A stretch of DNA of 64,000 nucleotides. It comes from Leuctra nigra (lineage: Eukaryota > Arthropoda > Insecta > Plecoptera > Leuctridae). How positions within the stretch are numbered: the first letter of the stretch is position 1; each line of letters opens with the position of its first letter. The stretch is from assembly GCA_934045905.1 (NCBI GenBank), contig OW203773.1, forward strand, positions 21,191,246 through 21,255,245. The letters are read 5' to 3'. Made by a program: the position numbers and the translations under genes. A model generated the notes under the pieces. That model was not told the DNA's origin and did not search any database. It was given only the letters and a program-made list of their open reading frames with translations. Below, piece after piece: positions 10,897 to 23,037 of the stretch.

Positions 10897-11430
10897 GAGG
10901 TGAACGGAAGCGAACGGGAATCGCACGGTTCGTCAGAGCATTTTTTTTTGAAATTTTGTGTTTCCACTAAGTAATTTAAAAAAATCAGATAGTAACGACC
11001 CGTAACAGCCTAAAGCCCCATTTACACGGTGCAATTTCTTGAACAACTTCTGTGCCACAGAGATTCTGCTCGTGCGCAGTATCACTTTTGAGATGATAAA
11101 GGGAATCTGCACATGTGCAGAACTTCTGTGACACAGAAGTTGTTCAAGAAATTGCACCGTGTAAATGGGGCTTAATAGACTAAATAATGCCGCACAATGG
11201 AGTAATTATGACCAAGTGTTAAATACGATATTTTTAGTAAAAATATAGTATTTAACACTTTGAGGTCGTTCCAAAGGTCACAATGAACTCCAGAGTGCGG
11301 CATTATTTAGTCTATTAGGCTGTAATGGGTAGTTACTATCTGATTTTTTTAAATTATTTAGTGGGGAGAAAAAATGTAAGAAAATCACTTTGAATAACAG
11401 TGCGTTTCCCATTTGCTTCCCCAGGCCTCT
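10897..11430. mobile_element. TTAA-flanked palindromic element carrying a nested MITE
   Basis: The arms run from GAGGTGAACGGAAGC, after TTAA at 10893-10896, to GCTTCCCCAGGCCTC near 11429, with TTAA two bases further on. Inner arm blocks such as AAAATCAGATAGTAACGACC recur inverted near 11330-11350. The element is interrupted by the insertion at 11014-11172. A related copy at 29697-30030 lacks that insertion. Confidence 0.65.
11014..11172. mobile_element. PIF/Harbinger-type MITE with TAA target duplication
   Basis: A 159-bp element starts AGCCCCATTTACACGGTGCA and ends with the inverted complement, between TAA at 11011-11013 and TAA at 11173-11175. The related site at about 29740 reads cagcctaatagact with a single TAA, so it acts as an empty-site control. 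A 3-bp TWA target is typical of the PIF/Harbinger superfamily. No transposase is encoded. Confidence 0.8.
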
Positions 11431-13726
11431 ATTAATATAAACACTGAACTATAAATACAATATTTGTGCCCAAACTTGTAGAAAATCTAAAATTTCAATA
11501 TTTTGTTACAGATTTTCCAACTAAAACAGCTTCACTTACTTTATTTCCTAACACGAATGGCTCAAAATATATAGCTGTATTTAGGAAATGTTAGGTCTGA
11601 TGTTTACCTTTTCATACAGCCGACTCTAAATATCAAAGCATTCAACGTGTCTTCAAACATCACTCAGCTAGAACTCAAATACACGGCTCTTTAACTGTAC
11701 ACGTTTCAAAACATTAAAACCAATGGGTAATTTTCCAGTCAATTCAGAGCGAAAAGTGAATTAAAAAGAGAGTTAACATTGATTTTCGCAAGCTCGACGT
11801 TTCCACAATCTCACACAAGTATGCTTTTCCATCGCTTTTCAAGTTAATGCACAGCTACCTATCTGGAAAATGGCGAAAACGGAGTGAGCATTTTCCAACT
11901 TTTCCTAAACACATTTAGCAGCAGAATTTCTCATCATGCAATATATGAGCCGAACGGGAAAATGTTTATAACTTTCCAAATGACTACGAAAAGGTAAAAA
12001 AAGCAGATTGAGCAAAGTTTTTTTAGTTTTTTTTATTAACTCTATATAGGGGATTTTCGTGCCTTCAAAACGGTGCGAGGAAAATGAAAGTTATATTAAA
12101 GTCCCAATTACTTCATAATTTCAATTCCAAAACTTTTAGTTCACACTTTGGGAGCAAGATTTTTTAAATTTCGGTTACTTCACTAGAATTTAATTATGCA
12201 AAATGGGTATTTTTAATTGCCATATTGTCAATTATACAAATCAAACCTTCCCTTGATTGCACTGAACCCTGGCGTACAAAAAACATCAATGTTTTAGATG
12301 ATTTTGTTAAGAATTCTCTCATAGGAAAAGATTTAAATGTTCAATACGTGATTAATTTTAATTATTTTTGTATAGTTAAAATATCCGGAGAGAGTGTCTC
12401 AGAACTTATGGCTTAACTCTCTTTTTTATTGTCTTTGTGTGTTTTATTTGTTTTCTGCCAAACAAAGTAACGGTTCAGGCCAATTTTGTAAAAAAAAAAA
12501 AAATCTTTATATATATATTTTTTTAACAAAATTGACCTCTTAGTTTTTCCTTAAAACTGATTTATATATTATACATTACTGATGGATAATCTGAATTAGA
12601 AGCTGTGGTCAAGGCCATGGTTTCTCAATGCTCGTTTATTAACTTCGCGTTTTCTTAATAACAACAGAATGCTCTTTCAAAACACTGTTTCTCACATTCT
12701 TAATCCCCCTTCGTTCATTCTTCTTGACGATACATAAATGTCTTCTATAAACCACTAAAGAAACTTATTCATTTTATATCTGACCATAAAAGAATATTAA
12801 GCCATCATCATTAACTGGAAAGCCAGAGGGAGTTGCCAACGATGGGGGAAAAGTGTCATTAAATGTAAATACCATTGCATTTTCCTCACTATCTGGCAAC
12901 GTAGCAATAAGTTTATTTGTTTTCCTGATTAGTTCTCATCATTGCCGCTTGGCGGACATCTTGTTGGCTTTTATTGCCACTTCTTTAATTTGCTCCCCAG
13001 TTCCTAGAGACTTTCTGTATATGAACTTATATTAACCAAGATGCATGTTCGACTATGTTTCCTGTTTTCTATGTTATTGTGCATTTTCTTGGGTCTATAA
13101 TTTCTCCCCGATGGACACCTTTTAGTGACTAATGTTTAGAGCAATGGCTACGTAAGTAATTGGGTAAGAATATCGCCATTGTTGACTAAAAGGGACCAGA
13201 TCATAAGTCTCTATTATGAATAGTCATTGTTGGTTCAAACTAAGGTTCAAGCTTTCATCGTACTTTTCATAAACGAAATAATATAAACCCTTGTGTGATG
13301 GTGATGATGTAAGTAATCTTACCTTAAAGTACACGAATTTATTCTTTAAAATCAATGAAAACATTTGATTGTACCATGAACCGGCGTAATCACCAAAGTA
13401 ACTTATTATTAATAGTTTCTTGTTCCTCAGTTTTTTAATAAACTGAAAATTATGTTTCGAGCTATAAACTCTTATTATATGTTTGAAAATTTGTTATCTC
13501 GTGTTACATATTCGATCGTATTTTTGTTTCATCTAAACCCTGTGATGCTTACAATTTATGCTTAAAAGAACGTTTTGAAACAAGATAACCTTACTAAGGC
13601 TACCGGATTTTTTAAGGGGGGGGGGGGGGGTCGAGAGCTGAACACAAAATATTTATGAAAGATTCTTAACTTTTCACTCCACTTCATAAGATATAAACAT
13701 TTTTATTTACAGATTCTAAAACTCGT
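11431..13726. other. Long AT-rich stretch without assignable genes
   Basis: I see only short fortuitous frames, an AT microsatellite-like patch near 12507-12530 and a G run at 13616-13630. I found no domain-bearing frame or paired transposon ends. Confidence 0.35.
13616..13630 (+). repeat. Poly(G) tract
   Basis: Run of 15 G. Its length may be affected by sequencing error. Confidence 0.8.
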
Positions 13727-14137
13727 AATAGGGAAGTCTCGTGTAGATTTGATTTCAAAATAATATATATTTGATGAAAGTTGAGATGTTGCTGAACACA
13801 GACGTGCTATAATTTTTGTTGTGGGATGAACAGTTTTCAATGAAATAATTCACAACGTTTGAAAGATTTCTTCCAATTCAAAAACAGGAAAATTGACAAT
13901 GACATCACAAGTTGCTATATTGCCATGGCAACAAGGGAATCACCATGGTAACACATTTTTGGAGACTTGGAAATGACATCACAGTTCTGATTCTTGGTAC
14001 AGTTCGTTTTTCCCGCCAAAATTTTCCATGATAATTATTTGAATTTGATTTTTATGAATGACAATTTTAGAATTCACACGTGATATAACTGTTTTTGAGA
14101 ATATTACTGGAATAAAATTTCACGAGACTTCCCTATT
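13727..14137. mobile_element. MITE with AATAGGGAAGTCTCGTG termini
   Basis: AATAGGGAAGTCTCGTG at 13727 and CACGAGACTTCCCTATT ending at 14137 are perfect 17-bp inverted termini of a 411-bp element. No target duplication is clear and no coding sequence is seen, so the superfamily is undetermined. Confidence 0.75.
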
Positions 14138-15414
14138 GAAATAATGACCCCCATTTTACATTTTAACCTAACCACTTTCACCAAAAAGTCTTCATTTCAT
14201 ATCCTTATTCGTTCCATTTGTGTAAAAATCCATAAAATGTCATGTTGCGTATACTTTGGGGCTGATTTCCCCTTAGACCTCCTTATAAACAAACTGTCTC
14301 TACTTTCTGGTGAAAACCTACAATTTGAATGTACATTTCATCATTGTATCACAATTGTCTAGTTCTGGAACTGGCGTCTGTTAAGCTGATCAAAGTCAAA
14401 CTCCATATTCTTGTAACATGAGGCGAAACTAATAATCCTTTATGGTGAAATTCGTGTGACTTTTAATACAAAATTCATCCTTACAGCTTCACCTCTCATA
14501 TTCTTGTTTTTAGGAAACATCCACTTTGATTATTAGATTAGAAAATTGATTAACAAAGCTGAATCGTTTGATAACACTAAGGAGTAGAATCCTGTGGCAA
14601 TATTCACCCTTATAGGCACCTGATGGTATTCATATTTCCAAAGAATTTAGGCACACATTTTTTTCTAAAAGCGAGTAACCAAACACAATATCATCTTTAT
14701 GCATCTTAAAATTCACATTTCTATGCAAGAGTTACTTCTGAATCTACCTACATTCATACACTCCCCTCCAGATACGGTCTTTATGCATAAAAACGATATA
14801 ACCATAGGAACCAAACCCCAAGCAAAAACGTTGTTCTTTTAGTACGCAAGTATAAAAGGTAGGAATTTTAACAACATGCTGTAAACCTTGCATTTTTATC
14901 ACAGTTGGAATTCTACTTTCTGAACAAATCTACTGAAATTGTGTGAAGATTATCCTTAAGTAGTTATTTTACTGTGTGCTTTTTTGTGGGTTTACCCTTA
15001 AAAGTAAAGTTTTGACGTATTTTTTTACTGTTATTTTTTCTTCGTGTGGGCGTGAGGCTTGCTTTCAAAAGATTTTCGGAGAACTGGTACAGAATATGTA
15101 GGCTGATTCAGGAAATTGAATATATTGTGGCTTTAGATTGTGATTGAGAATATTGTCGGGAAGTCTTTGATACTCTTCGACGTGGGAGGATTTTCGGAGG
15201 ATATGGCATATCGGATTTCTTCTTTTCTGAGAAAAATACTTGTGTCTAACTACCTTTCCTAGTAAAAAAGATCCTACTTGTATCCTAGTTTCCTATATTA
15301 GTTACGGATAGCTTTTACAATTATGAAAATATCAATTCACCAATACAATTTGAAGGGCACACGGGAAGATGCTAGATATGAGATTTTTTATGATGTCATC
15401 TTGAAGTGGTTTTT
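14138..15414. other. AT-rich sequence without recognised features
   Basis: I see no gene, paired termini or tandem repeat. Confidence 0.3.
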
Positions 15415-15600
15415 ATGAGCTTCCAAAATATTCTTTTAGTTTTTAGAAAATATTGCTACAAAGTCTTGAAATTATCAATTGAAATATAGATCTGTGTGGA
15501 AGATAGATACAAGTTTCAACGTAAGACTTCGTTTATCTCAGTTTCATCTGATTGTGACTTATATCATTATTTGCATATACCCTTCATTTGTTTATCAAAT
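15415..15600 (-). mobile_element. GGTACAGGGAAAG MITE family, partial copy
   Basis: Positions about 15435-15560 are a direct repeat of about 8205-8320, sharing TTTAGAAAATATTGCTA and GGAAGATAGATACAAGTTTC. Termini are not preserved. Confidence 0.5.
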
Positions 15601-17039
15601 ACAACATTTTGGTTTGTCGTTTATATTTTGTTTTTTATACAACAAATTACCACCCAAATCTTTGATAGCCTGTGCAATTCAAGGCTCCAGAGAAATATTT
15701 AATATGCAAAAGTATCACTTCGCTTACTAAAATCCAATGATTATTTTTAAGTTAAATCTAGCCTGTCAAATGTGCCAAACGTTATCAAAATGTTTTTGCA
15801 TTCGTGATTTAAGAAACGAATCTCCATCTTTGAATCGACGTTGAGTGCCTCGCATATGTCTCAGCTCTATAATACGATGCATTATCCCATTTTCCATGCC
15901 GCCATTTTGTTTCGAAGTTCACCACAAAATGGCAATCACGCATAAGGTGATTAGAATGAAACTGAGAAGAGATCGAGCGGTTTTCGAAGAGGATTTCAAA
16001 GAGGCCCTTCAAAGACGTGAAGGGTTTGAAAGGCAAAGGGGATGTGTGGGCGGATTTTATTTATGAGAATAAACACGAGAGAGAGTGAGAGAGGAGGAGG
16101 CTGTGGTTTAGATCTTGGACAGATGTGCGAGGGAGACAGATATAGGAGATTCATGATAACTGCCATTTTTGCACGTATCTGTCAATAGAATTGGAGCTCA
16201 AAATGCATCGATGGATTCCAATTTCTGTTATCTAAAAGAAGATATAATACTGCTTTTATGAATTGATAATATATTATCGCTGTAAAATATTTAGTCTTTC
16301 CTTTGATTCGATGAATCTATAAATGGTTTAAATTCCACTCCTAAAAAATAATAATAAAATACTACGTATGTGCTGTTAGTATGTGTCAAGTTTTTAGAAC
16401 ATTTAAAAGGATATATACTTTTATAAGCTTTAATTAGTTTATTCAGATCTCTCTCCTAACCAATTAGAGAGGTATATAATACATAAAATGCTCCTTTTAT
16501 TGGAATATCTTTACATTTTAACACCTTATAAGTTGTCAAATATAAATTTGGAAACAAAACATCTAACCCATTTAGTATACCCTCATTCCACAGTGCATAT
16601 AATATGTTTGTTCCATTGAAGTAAGATCTATTTTAACTCTCTCTTGATAAAGTACAGACAATAGCTGCTTTAAGCATTAAAGTATTTGAGCCGATCTCCC
16701 AATTGATTCACTACGGATATTGAAACCTGATTACAGTCTAATTCCACCAACAGTTCTAATTAACACCCAATCAACGCCGTGAGCTTCACACTTCCAACAT
16801 GGCGGCCTCGTCAAAGAGCGACTTGGCAACGCAGGAAATTAGTAAACTTATCACCAAGTAATGAGGTCATCCCCCCGCACCCCTCCCCCTACCCCAACAT
16901 GATTGTCAATTTACACGCTGATGTGACGTATCCATATGGATTAAAATGGACTTAAGACGGCTACAAACATTGACATCATATGCTCCAAACGCAACCGGAT
17001 AAATGGTTTGAAAGTCTTTCTGATTGGCATGATTCGTTG
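15601..17039. other. Mostly unassigned sequence with a purine-rich patch and duplicated blocks
   Basis: A 73-codon frame at 15845-16066 ends in a charged stretch (KLRRDRAVFEEDFKEALQRR), but I see no splice site, promoter or family match. Positions 16063-16110 are purine-rich. The block at 16821-16900 is part of a duplication described separately. Confidence 0.3.
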
Positions 17040-17575
17040 TTTCGAGAAGAAAATGTTGGGAAACTTCCTTTCTAATAGGCCACTGCCGCCTCTTTCCCAG
17101 CGTCCATCCTCACCTATTCTTCATCATCTCCCAATCATCATCATAATCATTCATCCGTCGGCACTAGCCTCGCTGCAGAACAGTGCGACGTTAAACGTCA
17201 AAACAAAATTAACATTGAATTGTTTCTAAAAACCTGAATTAAAACATAAAAAGTTATATTAAAATGTCAAATATTTTAATTTAAAAATCCCACATCTGCC
17301 ACCATTTGTAAAATTGTATCGTGTTGTATTTTTGACGCTACGCATGGGTCATGTATAAACATTCAAATACATACGTACCTACATACTTTAAAATCACAAT
17401 CAAATTAAAGTGTTAAATTAATATTTTAAAAAATCCCACATCTGTCACCATTTGTAAAATTCCAATATTATTTAGCTACCACGCAAGCGTCATCACTGTG
17501 TGTCGACTTGGCAACGCAGGTAATTAGTAAACTTATCACCTCCCGTGACGCCCCCCCCCCTCCCCCACTGGCGCG
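16821..17575 (+). repeat. Pair of diverged direct duplications
   Basis: GCGACTTGGCAACGCAGG followed by AATTAGTAAACTTATCACC occurs at about 16821 and 17503, each followed within about 20 bases by a C-rich run. A second pair (TCCCACATCTG, then CACCATTTGTAAAATT) lies at about 17288 and 17432. The first pair flanks a SINE insertion, suggesting an old local duplication. Confidence 0.6.
17040..17200 (+). mobile_element. tRNA-headed SINE, 3' part only
   Basis: It begins in the AAAATGTTGGGAA segment and runs through CTAATAGGCCACTGCCGCC and the CAT-rich region to CAGAACAGTGCGACGTTAAA. The tRNA head is missing, so this is a 5'-truncated insertion. Confidence 0.7.
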
Positions 17576-17993
17576 TGTATCGGTGATTGTCAATTAACAC
17601 TGGAGCGTGGACGGAAGATTAAGATGGATGTGCCCGGCTTATGTGGAGCAACTTGCACATCGGCCATGGGGAGCGATAACACCGTGTACATTTTAGAACA
17701 GAAAGTGTTTCAATGTCTTTCGGGTTCGTCTTCTTAAAGGGAAATGTCAGTCTCATAGATCAGTGAAAAAGTAATAAGTAATCATTCTCTTTTTTGATTA
17801 AATTTCATTATTTTTATTTTATTCCATATCAGTTTTTTTACTATCTTTCTTTCACAACCGTATTTAAAATACGATTGGACTATTGAAAAATTGTCTTTCC
17901 CCCAGCTAAATAAACAAGATTGAAGTATGTTACCGTAGCAACTACCCTATATTTTTCAATGTGTGTATACATTCATAAATTATATATTTCTGT
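17201..17993. other. Intervening sequence
   Basis: Apart from the duplicated blocks noted at 16821-17575, I see nothing definite. Confidence 0.3.
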
Positions 17994-18145
17994 GCCTCAC
18001 AGGTAGAAGGGCGGAAGTCAATTTCAATGATTCTTGAGGTGAGATCAAAAACCAGTTATTCTGTCTTCATCCAATCATATTTGTAATGGTGACATGAGTC
18101 ATTGTGTAAGAGAATATTTCAATATAACTGTATTTGTATCAGAAT
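17994..18145 (+). mobile_element. GGAAGTCAATTTT MITE family, left half
   Basis: The left terminus CCTCACAGGTAGAAGGGCGG is preserved and followed by AAGTCAATTTCAATGATTCT and the core. The right terminus is missing. Confidence 0.6.
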
Positions 18146-19021
18146 GGATTTATATTCTAATTGTTATTAGGAAAATGACGAATTCAGGGTTGTTAGTTGA
18201 TACATTTCTGTTTTTTCTTCTTTACCTTAGTAATAATATACATTGATTTTGGTGACATTTAGTTGTTTTGTTGCAATACTAACTGCTAATTTTATGTACG
18301 AGCAAAATTATAAAACAACTATTAAATCAAGTGAACATTCTATGATTACACTGAGCTCAGAACAAATTAAACTTTTACTCTTAGATTCTCCTGGAAACCT
18401 TGTAGAGGAAAAGTTAGAATCAATAAACATATTTTGAGCTTAACTTTACTAAAATCAAAATCCCCCGTTGAGGTTGAATAATAATGTTGTTGATTTTGAA
18501 TCTCCAACTGATGTACTTTTTAGAATAAACAGCATTCTTGTGTTTTGGGCGTTGTTTGTTTTACTTTGCATGAATTAATTTTAATTTGAAAACACAAAAC
18601 AGAAAGTAGACATACGGAAAGGTTCAAATATTAATCCACTTGATACTTATCTCTTTCGAAAGTTTTTTTTATTGAATTTCGTGAATGATTTGAATGTAGA
18701 TTAATGGATTATATGATTTTTATTGGTTTAATGTTTTTACAAATAAGATAGCAGCACTGTACCGTGATGTGCATAACAATGTATAAAGATGAGAAATCTA
18801 GTAGACTTTGCACAGGACAGAATAGAATGTACTAAACAAATCAACTATTTCGTATGTAATGTCACATGAAATTGTGCAGACCCTAATTCTCTAACAGATA
18901 TCACTAGAAATTGCACGTGAAATGTCCTCATCTCCATAAGAATTACATTACGGTGACATGACATCTCAGGAAGAATAGTTACTGAATAGGACCCATGTCT
19001 GAATTAATTTCAAAGACACTC
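18146..19021. other. AT-rich sequence without recognised features
   Basis: I see no gene or element here. Confidence 0.3.
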
Positions 19022-19135
19022 TGCCCAAATTTCCCAGGTTCGATTCCAGCGGCCTTCCTTCCTGCTTCCTCCCAATCTTCATCATCATCTCCCAATCATC
19101 ATCATAATCATTCATCCGTCGCCATTAGCCTAGTT
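19022..19135 (+). mobile_element. tRNA-headed SINE, part before a hAT insertion
   Basis: It starts around an intact B box (GGTTCGATTCC) and passes through the CAT-rich region to ATTAGCCTAGTT, where a hAT-type element interrupts it. The middle of the SINE body is deleted. The remainder lies at 19527-19570. Confidence 0.7.
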
Positions 19136-19518
19136 TAGGGGACAGCAACCTTTTTTGGTGGTTTTGTTTTTTTTGTTTTTTTCAATTTTCCAAAAATGTA
19201 TACATAAGATAATAATGGAAGCCGCAGTCGAGGCAATCAAATAAAATACACCTAAAATAATATATTGATTTACTAGTTTATTATGATATTGTGACGAAGC
19301 CCCCCAATTGTTGCCCCGCAGGGCGTTTTTTTAAATTTCAACAATTTAATAGTGATTCTGGGACTCTAAAATGAAAAAAACTAAATCAAAGTTCCTTCCA
19401 ATTGTTGCCCCGCAGGGCGCTTTTTTCTAATTTTCATATTTTTTCAATTCCAGATCTTTATTTAAGATATTATAAATATCATGCATGCGGCTCCAGAGCC
19501 GCAGGTTGCAAAGTCCTG
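19136..19518. mobile_element. hAT-type MITE inserted in a SINE
   Basis: The left end TAGGGGACAGCAACC and right end GGTTGCAAAGTCCTG are imperfect inverted termini (11 of 15). The flanks GCCTAGTT (19128-19135) and GCCAAGTT (19519-19526) match in 7 of 8 bases, fitting the 8-bp duplications of hAT elements. Subterminal GCGGCTCCAGAGCCGCAGG is common in this superfamily. Inside, TTGTTGCCCCGCAGGGCG occurs twice (about 19309 and 19400). No transposase is present. Confidence 0.75.
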
Positions 19519-19526
19519 GCCAAGTT

Positions 19527-19570
19527 GCATTACAGTACAACGCTAAACACTCTAATAAAATAATAATACG
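19527..19570 (+). mobile_element. tRNA-headed SINE, part after the hAT insertion
   Basis: TTACAGTACAACGCTAAACA corresponds to the family end CAGAACAGTGCGACGTTAAA, with an A/T-rich tail after it. Confidence 0.6.
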
Positions 19571-20239
19571 TTTCTAATACTCAATGAAGTGACTGAAGAA
19601 TGTCCTGCAAATTCAGTTAAGATGTCTTTCAGTTTGTTAGCAGTGCGACCGCTTGCTCTGGCTGTGGTCACTTTAAAGGCTCAGAAGCGGGTTAAGCAGC
19701 TAAACCCAACCTCATCAATTACCCACAAATTACCCCAAGATGTGAATATTATACGACGTTGTTCACACAGTGTGTATGATAATGTAAGTCTAGATCTTAG
19801 AGAAATGTATGAAGCCATTCAGGCTGTATTCACTAAGAAAAATAGGCAATATAAATATAATTATCTCATAAAATATGATTTTATGAATATAATATTATAG
19901 ATGTATGAAATGGTGTAGGTACCTCAAAATTGCCCCAATTATATAACTTTCACAATAGTTATATAAGCTCAAAAGCATGCAAAATGAAAGTAATGTACAC
20001 AACAAATCATTTATAACACCAATAAACATTTATATATAGTTTTAACAGATTACGTACGATGGATATTTCAATCAGAAATTCAGTTATGCTAGATTTAACG
20101 GGTCACAAGTATCAAAAGCAATTAGGGTTTTCAGCTTTAAAATATTGAAGCTAAACTTCTAGCTCTAGAAAAACAAGAAAATTCCTTCGATATGTCTTCT
20201 ATTTTGGAACAACCTCTATAATTGTTGCATTCTTTTTAT
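19571..20239. other. Unassigned sequence
   Basis: The 103-codon frame at 19589-19900 has no recognised domain and later becomes AT-rich. I do not call a gene. Confidence 0.3.
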
Positions 20240-20545
20240 ATCCTTCCTGACCAAACTTGAAGGCCTTCTCCGGGGGCCCTCGGACAGTAAAGGTCCCTAG
20301 AAATGACGTCACAACCTTGTTAACCCGTCGGCTAAGGTTTAACGAAGCATTTAACGAAAGCCCGCCACCCGGAATAACTGATTTTACAAGGGAACCAACC
20401 CCGAGTGCTGATTGCCTAAAAACCACCCCGCCTGCTGAGAAAAGGAGCGGAGGCAATCTTCCGAATTCGTCCCGACGAGATAGTGCTAATTGTGTTCGCA
20501 AAGTTGTTCTACATACGTCACAGCGGGTGGAACAATTTAGAGTAT
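20240..20545. other. GC- and CpG-richer island, possible promoter or untranslated exon
   Basis: The composition stands out from the AT-rich surroundings, with GGGGGCCC, CCCGCCACCCGG, GGAGCGGAGG and a TGACGTCAC site near 20302. Both strands stay open for 96-100 codons (plus strand 20257-20547, minus strand 20199-20501), as expected of stop-poor GC-rich DNA. Neither frame shows a known domain. Confidence 0.35.
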
Positions 20546-20639
20546 AATCATGGAGAGAGAGAAGCTATTTTCTACGCACTGGCGAAACCCTTGGACATAA
20601 TTTATTCATGAATATCGTGAGAAATCATGAGAAACTAAT

Positions 20640-20790
20640 AGATTCTTGTGTTCTGTACCATAATATGGCAAGAAAAAGAGGTAAACGTGAACTAATTTTT
20701 GAGATAATTTCAAGGTTATAGTTTTTCTTTCACTTTAAAATTGCGACCATACAGAAAAGACATGCTGATATTTTCACCACCTATAGATTT
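20640..20790 (-). repeat. Dispersed repeat shared with 2525-2665
   Basis: The reverse complement resembles about 2525-2665, with the shared blocks CTTGTGTTCTGTACCA and GGCAAGAAAAAGAGGT. Termini are undefined. Confidence 0.35.
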
Positions 20791-20903
20791 CTTTGAAAAA
20801 CAACTATCGTTTATCATTAGCCACAATAGTTTCTGACATTTTTATGTTTTACCAAGCTCTGAGGATCAACTGCTTTATTTCGACGTGTTTGACACTTAAT
20901 GAA

Positions 20904-21082
20904 GCCTCTGAGGTCGAAGGGCAAAAGTCCATATTCTGGATTCTGCATTGCACACCTTTCTATCAAGCTCTATCAATTGCTATTTGACTGACGTCGACAA
21001 ATACAGTTATATTGAAGTATTCTCTTACACAATGACTCATGTCACCATAACAAATTTGATTTGATGAAGGCTGAATTACTGT
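20904..21082 (-). mobile_element. GGAAGTCAATTTT MITE family copy
   Basis: It reads on the minus strand. CCTCTGAGGTCGAAGGGCA at one end is the family terminus, and TCTTACACAATGACTCATGT with CACCATAACAAATTTGAT is the core. The far terminus is lost. Confidence 0.6.
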
Positions 21083-21822
21083 TTTTGTACATAGTTTTGC
21101 TTGCATGACAAATGCTCGTTATGACCACGTAGTTTATAGCGTTTTCTAACTTTCTTTTTAAGTCTAATTCATTTGGATGGTCACAAATGGAAGCTTTACG
21201 AATTCATTACAAATTGTATTCCCTTGTCAAAGGAATGAATGTAACTTATGTCAAAACTATTGAATTTTGAATTAAAACTAATTTATAACAGTCGCATCTA
21301 ACATTTCATTTTACATATTCCGGAAAAGCATTTTTGTTGGTGTTCACTTTACGTCGCTTTAAGTCCGCTACATTTTCCACACGCTCTGAGTTTATTGTTA
21401 AAAGTTTTAAGGGAAACCGTCAATAAATACTACTTTGTATTTTCTAAACTACTCAAAACTTTGTTACTAACAACAAAATGGCAACGGTAAAACAAAATGG
21501 ACATAGTAACTGAGTTACCTCATACAGAAGTTAGTATTCTTCAAAGTTCCAGAGCTTTTTCATCATAGGTAAGTTTGGAAATTTTACCTACAAAACATGT
21601 TTCGTCTTTAAGACATGTTAAAACTTTCATGTACAATATTCGACATTACAAATATGTTGTTATTGACAACGGAAGATATAAAAAGCCAAAGATAATCCGG
21701 AAGATCACTTTAAACTTGAATATTCGAACATTTATAACTGCAGTGGAATTATATGCGATATAACTTTTCAACTAACAGCATCGTTTTTAATCAGCCATGA
21801 TCTATGAAATGTACTTAATTTA
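21083..21822. other. AT-rich sequence without recognised features
   Basis: I see no gene or paired termini. Confidence 0.3.
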
Positions 21823-22725
21823 CTAGGAAAACGCTCTGTGTAACGCGTTGATGAGCGAGCACGGACAGGCGCAACACCTCGAACCGAAATTATGTCTATC
21901 GAAAATATCATTAAAAGCCAATAATTCTTGAATTTCGTCAGACTCAAGTATAAAAATCTCAAAATTGTCCTAAAACATTAGTCCCAATAACCATGCAAAG
22001 CTTGAACCTTTTGAACCTTTCTGATTGAACTGTTCCTCGTTAATATTCAAAAATCACAGGATCTCTTAAAAAAAAATATACCTGGGACCACTCATATGAT
22101 AAAAGTGTGTGTACTTACACAATATTAGATCGATCTGTTGAATGGTCATATCAGTTTCATACGTTTGAAAGTTTCTACTCTAACTACCTTGGAACTATAA
22201 AGAGTCGAAGTAGCCGTGATCAACATTTTCGAGATATTTGACAGCCAACACGCAAAATTTCCGTAAAACGTCAATAACTTTTGGATTGAAACATAGATTA
22301 GTCTGAAAATTGTCAAAAATGCAGATAATGTTAGTCCCAATGACCATGCAAAGTTTAAAGTTGATCAGTCATACGGTTCTAGTTTAAATTTAAAAAATGA
22401 CATAAAAGATTTTTTTAAATTTTAACCAATGGGAGGATTTGGCTGAAACTTTGTAAGATTGGGTACAATGTTGGTCGCCATGACTTGTCAAAATTTCAAA
22501 TTGATCGGAACTACCAATCAAAAGATATTTTTTTTAAATTTGAACCAATCACATGAGCCCGTTCAAAAACGATCCCAGGGACCGCATAGATTACGTTAGT
22601 ATATGTGCAAAATTTCAGATCGATTGATTGTGCCGTTTGACCTGGGCAGTGAACACAAAAAAAAAAAAAACACACAGAGAAAGTGCCGTAAGAGTACCGT
22701 GGTGACGCTCGCTACGCTCGCTCAA
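21823..22725 (-). mobile_element. Helitron-like copy, left arm of a facing pair
   Basis: Full-length on the minus strand: the 5' motif TTGAGCGAGCGTAGCGAGCG ends at 22725 and the CTAG end lies at 21823. Flanking bases (A before the 5' end, T after CTAG, in element orientation) fit insertion between A and T. It is about 99 percent identical by eye, over the stretches compared, to the inverted copy at 23038-23943. It encodes no protein. Confidence 0.7.
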
Positions 22726-23037
22726 TAACTTTTTCTACTACACATTTGAAACAATAAACCTTTTTAAATTGAAAAGAAGTAGATTTGTCTCTATTTAACG
22801 AAATGCGAAGAACAGGCTAATACAAAAAAAGTTATTTTAAAGCAATCGCATTAACTTTGTTACTTATTTGTTCACGGCTTAACTATTGTTTAACAAATAA
22901 AATTAATAACGATATCTGATTCTCTTCAATTCAACGAAAAACGAAGATCAGTAAAATTGAAATAATTATTGAAATAACTCAAACGCACAGTAGGTGCTTT
23001 AACACGATTTACCTAAGCTAATAAAATTATTATTTAA
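22726..23037. other. Spacer between facing Helitron-like copies
   Basis: 312-bp AT-rich spacer. Blocks such as TCTTCAATTCAACGAAAA resemble the diverged repeats at 24185-24560, so both Helitron-like copies probably inserted in that older repeat territory. Confidence 0.4.

Noticed and set aside
20199..20547. Gene in either of two overlapping open frames
   Set aside because: Both strands are open because the patch is GC-richer and stop-poor; neither product shows a domain or splice context.
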